Assembly: GCF_900009145.1 (NCBI RefSeq)
Contig: NZ_LN889782.1
Location: 1,433,246-1,497,245, forward strand
Source: Planktothrix tepida PCC 9214
Lineage (GTDB): Bacteria > Cyanobacteriota > Cyanobacteriia > Cyanobacteriales > Microcoleaceae
Length of the DNA: 64,000 bases
Direction of reading: 5' to 3'
Each line of letters opens with the position of its first letter. Position 1 is the stretch's first letter. Under the pieces are notes generated by a model. The model did no database searches. It was not told where the DNA came from and saw nothing but the letters and a program-made list of their open reading frames with translations. Positions 1 to 9,699 of this stretch are shown here, piece by piece. The position numbers and the translations under genes were made by a program.

Positions 1-1
1 T

Positions 2-3000
2 TTTACGCTCAGTTATGGATTATGGGCAACAAGTATTTGGATTACCAGTAGTTTGGTTTTCAAGATTCCACTCAGTTTTAGTTTGATTTTTACAATTGTA
101 GGGCTGAGTTACGCCCCCCAAATGTTAGGGTTTTTAATTGGTTTACCTTATTTAGGAATTGCCATTGGGGTATTGCTTTCAATTTGGAGTTTACTCGCTC
201 AATTTGTAGGATTAGAAACCATTGCCATTTTTGATGATTGGTCAGCTTTTATTTGTACTTTAATCGGGTGGGTTGTCTTACAAATTCTGCAACGAACCAT
301 TGGTCGTCCGATTTTAGCATTTAGCCGCTGGTTATCAAATTGGGCGGCGGGTACTTCATTAATTACAGACCCAAAACAATTAGAACAAATGCTCATGGAT
401 GGCAGTGATCCGCAACTGGTTACTGTTGGTAAAGAACTTTGGTTAGAAGCAGAACAGCAAGAAGAAACACCCCAACGAAAACCCTCATCTTGGATTAAAT
501 TTATTGCTATAGCTGCCTTAGCTTTATTATTAGTTTTAATCTTGACCCCCACTGATAAAAATCCTTTTTACATCTGGTTTGGATTATTAAATGATTCTTT
601 CCGATTAGGTTTAAAATTAATTCAATATAGTTTAATCGCCCTGTTAATTTCTATTATTTTAACGCCCCTAGAATCCTTAAGCTGGTGGGCAGGATGGTAT
701 GGATCTCAACCGTTACAAAATCCTGGGCAATTAGTAGAAGAAGCTTGCCCAGATACTCCCATCAATCATTATGTTGTGTATTTAGATGGCATCAATCAAG
801 GTTCCTATCAATATTTACCCGAAGTTGAACGCTTTTTAGATGATTTAGCAACAGCAACTCCTGATAATATTGCCATTGTTAAAGGGATTATGCCCTATTC
901 TGTCACCAATAAGCCCTTAACTAAAAATCGACCCTTCGCCTTTTTGTGGCGCATTGTAGATTCAATGGCGGTTAACAATCCTGCTAATCCCATTGGGTTT
1001 ATTATTAATGCTCGAAATGTTGTTGCAGTGGCTGTTTCAGCCGATCCTCGTTATGGCCCGATTCAAAATCAAGGTTTAGCACAGGTTTTGTATAATAGTT
1101 TACTCAATTATGGTTATCCCCTCGGTAGTTCGATTCCGGTGACGTTAATTGGCTATAGCGGTGGGGGTCAGATGTCGATGGGGGCTGCAACCTTCCTCAA
1201 ACGCACCCTTAATGCTCCGATTACGGTGATTTCTATTGCAGGGGTCATCAGTGGAAATACGGGGGCAATGGTGACAGAACATCTCTATCATCTTGTTGGT
1301 GAAAAAGATAGTGTTGAAAAAGTGGGTGCAATTATTTTCCCTGGACGCTGGCCAATTGCGTTATTATCTAATTGGAATTGTGCCAAACGCCGAGGAAAAA
1401 TTAGTTTTATTTCTTTAGGGCCCGTCGGACACAATATGATGGGTGGCCCGATGGGAGATGAGAAGCTCCCGAATGGTAAAACATTTCTCGAACAAACCGT
1501 TGATATTGTCACCGGAATTTTATTAGAAAATTGGGAACTGACCGGGTTACCACCGGAGACGTTTAAAAAACCCAGTAACTATGAACGCTACAAACAAGCT
1601 CCTTTTAATCAAATTAATTATTATCCGATTCAACAAACCCTTAATTCTCAATATTATCAACCCGTAGGAACGTGGATAGGTCGCTTAATTTTACCCGAAG
1701 AATCAGAACGTCAGCGCGTCAAAGGCGTGTTGTTTGAAATTTATCATGCGGATGATAAAAATCAACATCGAATCGGGCAAATTGTCAATTTGAGATGGGA
1801 TTTTGACAACCCTGCTGTTAAATTAAGAGTGCAATTAGTTACCCAAGATTTAAACTTTATTGATCAGGTCAGAGTAAGTGAATCCCAGGGAAATATTCAC
1901 CCGGAACGGATTAATGGTTGGTCAAAAGTTGACCCCTTAGAATCCATCGCAGGAGCTAGACCCCAGGATGATGTGATTGTTTTGTTAAAAGAGCCTGTGC
2001 TTTTAAAAGATACCGGAGCAGAACCTCCAAGTCTCTATATTCAGCATGATCCTGTAGAAATTACAGGTCGATTTTATGGATTAGTTACGTTTGTTAAAAA
2101 TTTAGGAAAAGACATCTTTTTAGTTCGTCATTATCAACCCCAATCTCAAGGATTTGACGGCTCTGAAGAAAAAGTCTATTTGCCTTCTGTGATAGCTAAT
2201 CGAGATGAGATTTTGTCTTCGGTTAATCAAGATTTAGAACACTCTCCGATTAATCCTTCAGGATGGTATATTTTTGGGCAAAAAAATATTGATGGTCAAT
2301 TTGTTGTCCAAGCACTCGCCCCTCGTCGATTATTTTCCCTCAATCCAGATGTTGTGATTTCTGGACAACAACAAACCCTAGATTATATTAATCATGAATA
2401 CTGGAAAAATAAAGTTACCCCCAAAGGGGAAATTAAGACGATTTTACTCAATCCTAATCAGGAGAATTCGATTTATTCTGTCCATCCTGAATCCCTTTGG
2501 CAAGAAGGTGATCGCGCTTTATTAATGCACGTTTATGGAGGCATTGGAGGGCCGAATGGAGATCATACTCCCTTTGGGATTTACTTCGGACATTTTGCCT
2601 ATGGCATAGCTACGGTTGTGCGCGATCGCATCACCCAAGAGTTACGCTTTAATATTGAGTATCGCCAAATTTATACCCATAATTGTGATGGGATTATTTC
2701 AGCAAATTTAGACTGGACACGGTACGCAGGAGATCGTCAATTTGGATGGTTAGGATGTCGTCCTTTTACCGATATTCTGATTAAATTTCCTCCCCTAACT
2801 CAAGATTATGATTTTGATGGGTTCAAATTTTCTCCCTTGGATGTGGTGATTAATGAACTTGATATTATGACGGCTCGATATCGCATTGGAGATGGTACCG
2901 GAACCACCTTTGTCAGTGCGATTAATTCCTGTTCTCAAGATTCCAGTCAAGCCTTGTACTTATCTCTCAGACGAATGCTGGCTCAATTTGAATTAAATCC

Positions 3001-3388
3001 CTTATTAATGAAATGGTTGCGAGAAAATCCTGACCATGAACAAACCGAACGATTCTTCCAATTAAATACCTTAGTGAGAAGTTTAGAAAAGATCTTAACG
3101 CCGATGGGAAAAGTCAGGAAAGATTGGCAATACAGTGCCCCAACTTTAGGTCGTTTTCCAGAAGAAACCCCTTTAAAAACCTTATCTCGATTAGCGGATA
3201 GTTGGCGATCTTTATTACCTCGATTAATTAACGATCAAATCGCCATGATCTTTCTACAATTAGGAGCTTATGTCTGGATTCTCCGCACGAATCAAGTCGG
3301 CGGTAACGATTCCTCCATTGAACCCCTAATTCCTACAGATTTTTGGTTTGGCGTTCCTAAACTGGAACACTTTAAATATGATTCATGA
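2..3388 (+). CDS. Large membrane-anchored alpha/beta-hydrolase-like protein, 5'-truncated
   Basis: The reading frame is open from base 2, so the true start lies left of the window. A TTG at 53 is only the first possible internal start and is unlikely to be real. The N-terminal quarter holds hydrophobic helices (coded around 60-240, 485-550 and 585-690), consistent with a membrane anchor. A GYSGGGQ nucleophile-elbow motif is coded at 1151-1171, as in serine hydrolases of the alpha/beta fold. The last third is soluble and rich in aromatic residues and I do not recognise it. At over 1,120 residues it is long for a hydrolase. The catalytic Asp and His cannot be assigned by eye, so hydrolase activity is inferred from one motif. 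Confidence 0.7.
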   Translation, partial: FTLSYGLWATSIWITSSLVFKIPLSFSLIFTIVGLSYAPQMLGFLIGLPYLGIAIGVLLSIWSLLAQFVGLETIAIFDDWSAFICTLIGWVVLQILQRTIGRPILAFSRWLSNWAAGTSLITDPKQLEQMLMDGSDPQLVTVGKELWLEAEQQEETPQRKPSSWIKFIAIAALALLLVLILTPTDKNPFYIWFGLLNDSFRLGLKLIQYSLIALLISIILTPLESLSWWAGWYGSQPLQNPGQLVEEACPDTPINHYVVYLDGINQGSYQYLPEVERFLDDLATATPDNIAIVKGIMPYSVTNKPLTKNRPFAFLWRIVDSMAVNNPANPIGFIINARNVVAVAVSADPRYGPIQNQGLAQVLYNSLLNYGYPLGSSIPVTLIGYSGGGQMSMGAATFLKRTLNAPITVISIAGVISGNTGAMVTEHLYHLVGEKDSVEKVGAIIFPGRWPIALLSNWNCAKRRGKISFISLGPVGHNMMGGPMGDEKLPNGKTFLEQTVDIVTGILLENWELTGLPPETFKKPSNYERYKQAPFNQINYYPIQQTLNSQYYQPVGTWIGRLILPEESERQRVKGVLFEIYHADDKNQHRIGQIVNLRWDFDNPAVKLRVQLVTQDLNFIDQVRVSESQGNIHPERINGWSKVDPLESIAGARPQDDVIVLLKEPVLLKDTGAEPPSLYIQHDPVEITGRFYGLVTFVKNLGKDIFLVRHYQPQSQGFDGSEEKVYLPSVIANRDEILSSVNQDLEHSPINPSGWYIFGQKNIDGQFVVQALAPRRLFSLNPDVVISGQQQTLDYINHEYWKNKVTPKGEIKTILLNPNQENSIYSVHPESLWQEGDRALLMHVYGGIGGPNGDHTPFGIYFGHFAYGIATVVRDRITQELRFNIEYRQIYTHNCDGIISANLDWTRYAGDRQFGWLGCRPFTDILIKFPPLTQDYDFDGFKFSPLDVVINELDIMTARYRIGDGTGTTFVSAINSCSQDSSQALYLSLRRMLAQFELNPLLMKWLRENPDHEQTERFFQLNTLVRSLEKILTPMGKVRKDWQYSAPTLGRFPEETPLKTLSRLADSWRSLLPRLINDQIAMIFLQLGAYVWILRTNQVGGNDSSIEPLIPTDFWFGVPKLEHFKYDS

Positions 3389-3556
3389 TCCCCAAATTTC
3401 CTGAAATTGGCCCAACTCTGAACCCAATTTAAGATTTATTGCAAAAATGAACGTCTAATAACGGTAAAATAAATTCCGTTCAGAACCCGCAGTTTAGGTT
3501 GGCATCCCAAATCCTGATGTTTGCGATTCAATTCGGGATGACCACAAAACTGGGGA

Positions 3557-4666
3557 TTGTTCACAAGGTCAAATCAAAATTTCGTGCAATTATCCAATCG
3601 TTCTAACCAGTCAACCCTAAACCCCTTACCGAGTACAACCTCAGAGTTACCCTTTACTCTTCAAGATGTGAAAGCTGCGATTCCCGCCTACTGCTTTGAA
3701 CCCTCGGTGTGGAAATCTCTGAGTTACTTCTTTATTGATATTTCCATCATTGCAGCCCTTTATTTCATCGCCTATAAACTCGATTCTTGGCTATTTTTCC
3801 CCATTTTCTGGGTGATGCAAGGAACGATGTTTTGGGCCTTATTCGTTGTCGGCCATGATTGCGGTCATGGGTCTTTCTCAAAAATCAAATGGCTAAATAA
3901 CTTAATTGGCCATCTCTCCCATATCCCCATTCTTGTCCCCTATCACGGTTGGCGAATTAGCCACAGAACCCATCACGGAAATACCGGAAATATTGACACG
4001 GATGAAAGTTGGTATCCGGTGACGGAAACTAAGTTTAATATCATGCCTTGGTATGAAAAGCTATTTCGCTTTTATATCCCGTTACTGGCTTATCCGATTT
4101 ATCTATTTCGGCGCTCTCCCAATCGTCAAGGGTCTCATTTTCTTCCCAGTAGCCCCCTATTTAAACCGTCGGAAAAATGGGATATTATTACCAGTACATC
4201 CCTGATGATTGTCATGGTAGGGTTTTTAGGATTCCTAACTTATCAGTTTGGATGGCTATTTTTTGTCAAATACTATTTCATGCCCTATTTAGTATTTGTC
4301 ATGTGGCTGGATTTGGTCACTTACTTACATCATACCGAAGCCGATATTCCCTGGTATCGGGGGGATGATTGGAATTTCCTTAAAGGAGCATTATCGACCA
4401 TTGACCGAGATTATGGGTTTATTAACCCGATTCATCATGATATTGGGACTCACGTTGCTCACCACATTTTCTTGAGTATTCCCCACTATCATTTAAGAAC
4501 AGCCACAGAAGCGATTAAACCCCTTTTAGGTGACTATTATCGTTACTCAACTGAACCGATTTGGAAGAGTTTTATTCAATCCTATTGGTCTTGTCATTTT
4601 GTTCCTGATAACGGTTCAAAAGTCTATTATCAATCCGGTTGGAATTCTGACAAAACCGTTGATTAA
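3557..4666 (+). CDS. desB: Omega-3 (delta-15) acyl-lipid desaturase DesB
   Basis: Introduces the omega-3 double bond into membrane-lipid acyl chains, using ferredoxin and O2 at the thylakoid and cytoplasmic membranes. The three His boxes of the family are present: HDCGH near residue 99, HRTHH near 135 and HVAHH near 300, with hydrophobic segments between them. The flanking sequence (VPYHGWRISHRTHH, then DTDESWYP) is typical of the omega-3 branch rather than DesA. Length (369) fits the family. The listed start is TTG; a GTG at 3584 in the same frame is equally plausible, and neither has a good ribosome binding site. In other cyanobacteria desB is cold-induced; no regulatory site was recognised here. 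Confidence 0.95.
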   Translation: MFTRSNQNFVQLSNRSNQSTLNPLPSTTSELPFTLQDVKAAIPAYCFEPSVWKSLSYFFIDISIIAALYFIAYKLDSWLFFPIFWVMQGTMFWALFVVGHDCGHGSFSKIKWLNNLIGHLSHIPILVPYHGWRISHRTHHGNTGNIDTDESWYPVTETKFNIMPWYEKLFRFYIPLLAYPIYLFRRSPNRQGSHFLPSSPLFKPSEKWDIITSTSLMIVMVGFLGFLTYQFGWLFFVKYYFMPYLVFVMWLDLVTYLHHTEADIPWYRGDDWNFLKGALSTIDRDYGFINPIHHDIGTHVAHHIFLSIPHYHLRTATEAIKPLLGDYYRYSTEPIWKSFIQSYWSCHFVPDNGSKVYYQSGWNSDKTVD

Positions 4667-4685
4667 AAACTGATCAATTCAGAAG

Positions 4686-4718
4686 CGGGGTTTCAGATTA
4701 GAAATCCCGTTTTTTTTT
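4686..4718 (+). terminator. Rho-independent terminator of desB
   Basis: A 9-bp stem (4686-4694 with 4701-4709, one G-U pair) and 6-nt loop are followed by a run of nine T. It lies 20 bases after the desB stop codon. Confidence 0.85.
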
Positions 4719-4785
4719 CTAAAAGTTGAAAAATTAACTCTGAATTTGATATGAACAATTTTATATGGGGTGAGAATATCTGTTT

Positions 4786-5136
4786 ATGTCTTTTTACCAG
4801 CAAAACCTAGAAGCCTTTCTGCAACTGTTACAGCAACAACCTCAATTATTTACCGAGTCAAAACGTCAAGAATTACTTGCTGTAATTGAACCGCTACCGG
4901 ATGAGATTGAAACGTTATCCGTTGCGATCGCCAGTTGGTATGAAACAGATGATGAAATTGTTGATGCTCAGTTAGATATCCTCAATAATTCTATTTTAAT
5001 GGCTAATAATTCGTCTAGCGATGCGATCGCCCCATTAGCACTAGCTCGTTTTTCTAAAAATAACGTTGATGATGTCCCTAAATTGAATCAACCGTTAAAT
5101 AAAGAAACCTTAAAAAAGGCTATTCAAACATTATAA
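4786..5136 (+). CDS. Small acidic protein of unknown function
   Basis: A 116-residue protein that I do not recognise. It is Gln-rich at the N-terminus and acidic in the middle, with no signal peptide or membrane segment; it is predicted cytoplasmic and mostly helical. The frame contains two HIP1 octamers (near 4924 and 5023), which are common in coding sequence of this genome. It starts at ATG 4786, downstream of the desB terminator, so it is probably transcribed on its own. Codon use resembles the neighbours, which supports a real gene. Confidence 0.6.
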   Translation: MSFYQQNLEAFLQLLQQQPQLFTESKRQELLAVIEPLPDEIETLSVAIASWYETDDEIVDAQLDILNNSILMANNSSSDAIAPLALARFSKNNVDDVPKLNQPLNKETLKKAIQTL

Positions 5137-5165
5137 CTAAAAATCTGGCTTAACCCCTCCCTACA

Positions 5166-5287
5166 AACTGATAACTGATAACTGATAACTGGTACAGACG
5201 CGCCATGGCACGTCTCTACTGATAACTGGTACAGACGCGCCATGGCACGTCTCTACTGATAACTGATAACTGATAACTGATAACTGT
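5166..5287. repeat. Composite tandem repeat: TGATAAC heptamers with two 37-bp units
   Basis: TGATAAC/ACTGATA heptamers run on both sides of two identical 37-bp units that begin at 5191 and 5228. Each unit has a near-palindromic core reading GACGCGCCATGGCACGTC. Heptanucleotide arrays of this kind are known in cyanobacteria as STRRs. The array lies between two convergent genes. Confidence 0.9.
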
Positions 5288-5289
5288 AA

Positions 5290-6006
5290 TTATTGAATTT
5301 TAACGTTTAATTGATAGGTTGCATTCCCACGAGTTCCCCCAACAATAATTTCATACGTTCCCGTTGCGGGTAACTTTAAACTAGATTGGGTGGCTTCTGT
5401 TTTTAAAACCTGTCCATTGGGAGCGATAACATCAAAAACAGCGTTATTTTCTAACGAGGTCATTTTAAGATCCATTCTCTGGCCTTGATTCGCTTTTAAT
5501 AAATAAATGTCTCGACTTCCTCGAACAACAGATTGAGACACAGTAGCTGAATTTTTCCCCGGTGCGAAACGAATTTGAGAAACTAAACACGGTTGTTTTT
5601 GATAAACTACTCGTCCCGTATTCAAAGAATCACCTGTTAACGTCCAGGTTTCTTTAGTTTTTTGAGTATCTAACTCAATTTTTGTGGTAACATTTAAGGA
5701 TAATTTATTCCCATTTTTCGTTCCTTGTAACGTTTGAGTATAGGACGTATAATAAGATTCTTTTTGATTATGAATTGTAGCTTCCACTCGACCCGTGACT
5801 TTATTTCCCTCAATATAAATCCGGGCAATGGAGTCCATATTATCATCAGCAACTGAAAAACAATAGCCTTGAATAGAAGCAGAGGAATTAGAATTTTGAG
5901 CCAATTGTATCGGAGGATGGCTAGGAACCGAGGCTACAACATTAATTTGGGGTGTAACATTCAGAAACGTTCCTGCAACGGCGACAAATCCTAATAATTT
6001 CATCAT
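5290..6006 (-). CDS. Secreted protein with C-terminal PPC-like beta domain
   Basis: A 238-residue protein. The N-terminus has a short hydrophobic stretch compatible with a signal peptide (about residues 1-25). The middle part (about 45-145) is Thr/Ser-rich and beta-prone. The C-terminal 90 residues resemble the bacterial pre-peptidase C-terminal (PPC) fold: alternating strands, a phrase like FDVIAPNGQVL, and a closing GTYEIIVGG. PPC domains usually sit on secreted proteins and aid export or adhesion. No catalytic domain is visible. It lies 47 bases downstream of the AAA-WD40 gene on the same strand, so co-transcription is possible. Confidence 0.65.
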   Translation of the reverse strand: MMKLLGFVAVAGTFLNVTPQINVVASVPSHPPIQLAQNSNSSASIQGYCFSVADDNMDSIARIYIEGNKVTGRVEATIHNQKESYYTSYTQTLQGTKNGNKLSLNVTTKIELDTQKTKETWTLTGDSLNTGRVVYQKQPCLVSQIRFAPGKNSATVSQSVVRGSRDIYLLKANQGQRMDLKMTSLENNAVFDVIAPNGQVLKTEATQSSLKLPATGTYEIIVGGTRGNATYQLNVKIQ

Positions 6007-6053
6007 TATTCTTACCCGGTTGACTATTAAATATTTACTGGTTTTTAGGGTTT

Positions 6054-9000
6054 CTAATTCCCTGATTTAAACATTTTCTGACATAAGGTTCTGTCTTCAG
6101 GACTAACTCTTAAATTTGTTTTTAAATAATCTTGTACCCAATTGCAAGCATAAGCAAAATCATTCAAGGTTAAAACTTGATCTAAATTCCATAATATAAC
6201 GGTTTTATCGGCACTGGCTGAAATCAAGGTTTTGCTATCGGGACTAAACTTAACATCATAAACTTCATTATCATGAGCATTCAAGGTTTTAACTAAAGTG
6301 CCATCCATTTTCCAAAGTTTAATCGTTTTATCTTGACTAGCAGAAGCAATAAATTTTTGGTCAGGACTAAAAGCCACCGCCATAACAGTTCCAGTATGTC
6401 CCCTTAAGGTATGTTCATCCATAAAGGATTTCAGCGATGGATTCCACCGCCACAATTTTATCGTTTGATCTCGACTAGCTGAAGCTAAAACCTGTCCATC
6501 AGGACTAAAAGCCACATCCCAAACCCCATCTTGATGACCCGTTAAAGTTTGTAACAGTTGACCCTGGAAATTCCAAATTTTAACGGTATTATCGTCAGAA
6601 CTAGAGGCAATCCATTGACGTTCAGGCTGAATTGAGATTCCCCAGACTTGACCCTGATGACCCTCCAAGGTCTGGCGCAGTTTGCCATCGAGTCCCCAGA
6701 TTTTAATGGTTTTATCCCAACTTCCCGAAATCAGAGATTGACTATCAGGACTAAATTTCACATCCCAAACTCCCCATTTATGCCCCTTTAGGGTTTTATC
6801 AGGTTGGGTGTTTAACAATCCTGTCTGAGTTCTTTGCCAGAGTTTAATGGTTGCATCATCAGAGGTTGAGGCTAACCAGCGACCATCAGGGCTAAATTCT
6901 ACCCGATTCACCCGCCACAGATGTCCAGTTTTCAAGGTTTGTAATAATCGACCCTTATTCGTCCAGAGTTTAATGGTTTTATCTAAGGAAGAGGAAGCAA
7001 TAATTTGACCATCAGGGCTGAAATTAACCCCCCAAACGGTATCTTCATGTCCAATCAAGGGCATCACCAAAGAATAGCCGATTTTCGAGAGTTTAATGCT
7101 TTTATCCCAACTCGCAGAAGCAAGGGTTTGACTATCGGGACTAAACGCAACAGCACTGACTTCTCCCAGATGTTGCCATAATGTTTTATAGGGGTTATAC
7201 AAGGAAGTCGTGGAATCTTTTCGCCAAAGTTGGATTTGTTGATTCCGAATTCCTCCCGCTAAGAATTTGCCATTAGGACTAAACGCCACACCCCAAACTT
7301 CATCTTCAAAGGGGCCAAAGGTCTGGAGTAACACCCCCTCCCGACTCCAGAGTTTAATCGTTTTATCCCGACTGGCGGAAGCCAACTGTTGACTATCAGC
7401 ACTCCAAGCCACCGACATCACCTCAGCTTCATGTCCGGTGAGGGTTTTTAACAATGTGCCATCGGATTTCCAAATTTTAACCGTTTGATCTTCACCTCCA
7501 GAGGCGAATCTTTGACCATCGGGACTAAAGGAAACGGTTTTAATTTTTTCAGTATGGGCGGCTATGGTTTTTAATAGTTTCCCTTCTACTGTCCATAATT
7601 TAAGGGTTTTATCAAAACTGGCGGAGATAAGTTTATCTTCGGTGGGACTAAAACTCACAGCCATCACCGGGTCTTCATGTCCAGTCAGGGTTCTAACATA
7701 AGTTCCATCGGTTTTCCAAAGTTTAATCGTTTTGTCGTTACTGCTGGAAGCCAGAAGAGGTTGACGGGGACTAAAAGCAATACTAAAAATGGCATCCTGA
7801 TGTCCTATCAGGGTTTTTAACAGTGTGCCATCGGGTTTCCAGAGTTTAATCGTTTTATCCATACCCCCAGAGGCAATTAAATCTCCTTTGGGACTAAACG
7901 CTACGGAATGAATGAGGCTGGTATGTCCCAAGAGTTGATTATATTCTTGAATTCCATAAACGGATTTTTGTAAAGTTAACTGCACAGTTTCACGGGTTTC
8001 GGAATCAACATGGGGTAAGGTTTGCAATTGTTTATAAGCTTTCATCGATTGAATTAAAGCTTCAAATCGTTGATTTAGGGCAAATAAAGCTTCAGAAGAT
8101 TGGCGTAAAGCTTTCATTTCATTGGTTTTTGCTTGCTGTTCATTAACTCTCGCTTGATGATATTGAAACCAACTAATTCCACTTAATCCAATGGCAATAA
8201 TTAAGGCACTACTCACCGATAATAGTAAAAATCGTTGCAGTTTTGCCGTTTGTTTTTCTTGCAGGAGTCGGGCTTCTGTTTCTCGCATTTTTGCGGCTTC
8301 TAAAGCTTGCTGCATTTCCCGGCGATCTAATTCTTCACTTTTGGCTAAAAATTGATAATCTAAATCAGTAATACTGCGACCACTTGACCAATTTTGGGCT
8401 TCTTTTAAGGCTTGTCCTCGTAAGAGTCGGGAAGAATCTTGTTGATTTGATTGTACCCAGGCATCAAAAGCTTGAGAATAGGGACGCAGGCTACTGAGTT
8501 GTTGGGTGACCCAATCGGCATCAAATACTTCTTGATAAATTCGGTTTTTGACCCGGAGAATTCCGCCAGTTTTGATGGCTAAACCGGATAAAATCAGTTC
8601 TGATTGTTCGTTACTATCATCCGTTAAAACTTCTAATCCCTGAAGAATATTTTGATAGATACCGAGGATTCTTCCTAAGCGATAGTGATTGTATTCTATG
8701 CGGTTACGGATGGTTCTTAAATGTTCCGGTTCATCTTGGGATTCCCATTTATAAATTATATGCGATCGCACTAAGGATTCTACCCAAAATCCTTCCGTAC
8801 CCGGAGGAATTGTTAAAACATCATTGCGGGTTTCTTGAGCCGAATTAAGTACCAATTGACAAATTTTTTGAGTTAAAAAGGGTTGTCCTCCTGTCCAATT
8901 AATAATTTCCCGCATCACAGCCTGAGCATTGGTAATTTTTTTCTCTAAGCCTGGAATTAACGGTTTAACCTCATTGAGGGTAAAGCCTTCTAATTCAATG

Positions 9001-9611
9001 GCTGTCCCAATATTAAAGGGGGTACGATTGCGATCAGAAATTAAATCGGATGGTGTTGCAACCCCAAATAAGGCAAAGCTAACCCGGTTATATTCAGGAT
9101 TAATTGCTCTTTGGTTATAACAAAACCGAATAAAAGCAAAAAAATCATCAACTTTAAAATTTAAGCTTAAAATACTATCAATTTCATCTACAAAAATAAT
9201 TAAGTTTTTATCGGGAAATTGCGTTAATAAAATATCCTCTATAAAATTGCTTAACCGTTGAACCACTGAAATATCTTCTTCTTCTTTCCACCAATTCTTT
9301 AAATTAAATTTCCCTAAAAGGTTAAATCCGCGCCATAATTCGCTAACAATTCCTTTATACCATTGTTGCGCTGTTACCATTTCGCTGCCAATGCGCGTCA
9401 TGTCTAAAGTTGTACACTGAAAGCCTTCCTGTTGTAAACGATAACGAGTTTTAACCAGCAAAGAGGATTTCCCCATTTGTCGAGAATTTAAAACATAACA
9501 AAAATTCCCTTGTTTTAATTGAGAATATAAATCTGAATCCGCTTTGCGGACAACATAAGTCGAAGCATCTTGGGCTAAACTTCCCCCAATTTGATAGTTA
9601 GAATAAATCAT
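6054..9611 (-). CDS. AAA-like ATPase with membrane segment and 14 WD40 repeats
   Basis: Domains in order: an AAA_35-like P-loop domain with SRQMGKSS (residues 43-50) as Walker A and LIIFVDEID (137-145) as Walker B; a helical linker; one membrane helix at about 460-480; a coiled-coil stretch; then WD40 repeats from about 560 to 1150. I count 14 repeats by their GH...SPDG...IKLW pattern, enough for two seven-bladed propellers. This architecture resembles STAND-type signalling ATPases, in which the propeller senses a ligand and the ATPase switches state. Such proteins are common in filamentous cyanobacteria, but their ligands are unknown. The effector domain, if any, is not obvious. Confidence 0.9.
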   Translation of the reverse strand: MIYSNYQIGGSLAQDASTYVVRKADSDLYSQLKQGNFCYVLNSRQMGKSSLLVKTRYRLQQEGFQCTTLDMTRIGSEMVTAQQWYKGIVSELWRGFNLLGKFNLKNWWKEEEDISVVQRLSNFIEDILLTQFPDKNLIIFVDEIDSILSLNFKVDDFFAFIRFCYNQRAINPEYNRVSFALFGVATPSDLISDRNRTPFNIGTAIELEGFTLNEVKPLIPGLEKKITNAQAVMREIINWTGGQPFLTQKICQLVLNSAQETRNDVLTIPPGTEGFWVESLVRSHIIYKWESQDEPEHLRTIRNRIEYNHYRLGRILGIYQNILQGLEVLTDDSNEQSELILSGLAIKTGGILRVKNRIYQEVFDADWVTQQLSSLRPYSQAFDAWVQSNQQDSSRLLRGQALKEAQNWSSGRSITDLDYQFLAKSEELDRREMQQALEAAKMRETEARLLQEKQTAKLQRFLLLSVSSALIIAIGLSGISWFQYHQARVNEQQAKTNEMKALRQSSEALFALNQRFEALIQSMKAYKQLQTLPHVDSETRETVQLTLQKSVYGIQEYNQLLGHTSLIHSVAFSPKGDLIASGGMDKTIKLWKPDGTLLKTLIGHQDAIFSIAFSPRQPLLASSSNDKTIKLWKTDGTYVRTLTGHEDPVMAVSFSPTEDKLISASFDKTLKLWTVEGKLLKTIAAHTEKIKTVSFSPDGQRFASGGEDQTVKIWKSDGTLLKTLTGHEAEVMSVAWSADSQQLASASRDKTIKLWSREGVLLQTFGPFEDEVWGVAFSPNGKFLAGGIRNQQIQLWRKDSTTSLYNPYKTLWQHLGEVSAVAFSPDSQTLASASWDKSIKLSKIGYSLVMPLIGHEDTVWGVNFSPDGQIIASSSLDKTIKLWTNKGRLLQTLKTGHLWRVNRVEFSPDGRWLASTSDDATIKLWQRTQTGLLNTQPDKTLKGHKWGVWDVKFSPDSQSLISGSWDKTIKIWGLDGKLRQTLEGHQGQVWGISIQPERQWIASSSDDNTVKIWNFQGQLLQTLTGHQDGVWDVAFSPDGQVLASASRDQTIKLWRWNPSLKSFMDEHTLRGHTGTVMAVAFSPDQKFIASASQDKTIKLWKMDGTLVKTLNAHDNEVYDVKFSPDSKTLISASADKTVILWNLDQVLTLNDFAYACNWVQDYLKTNLRVSPEDRTLCQKMFKSGN

Positions 9612-9699
9612 GAGATCTAGGGAACACCGAACAGCTTAATGGGTAGCCCTATATTATTTTTTGAGCCTCTTGCCTTAAGATACTCATTAATGGTATAGG

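Noticed and set aside
5191-5264. Possible CRISPR with 37-bp repeats
   Set aside because: Only two units, directly abutting, with no spacers and no cas genes.
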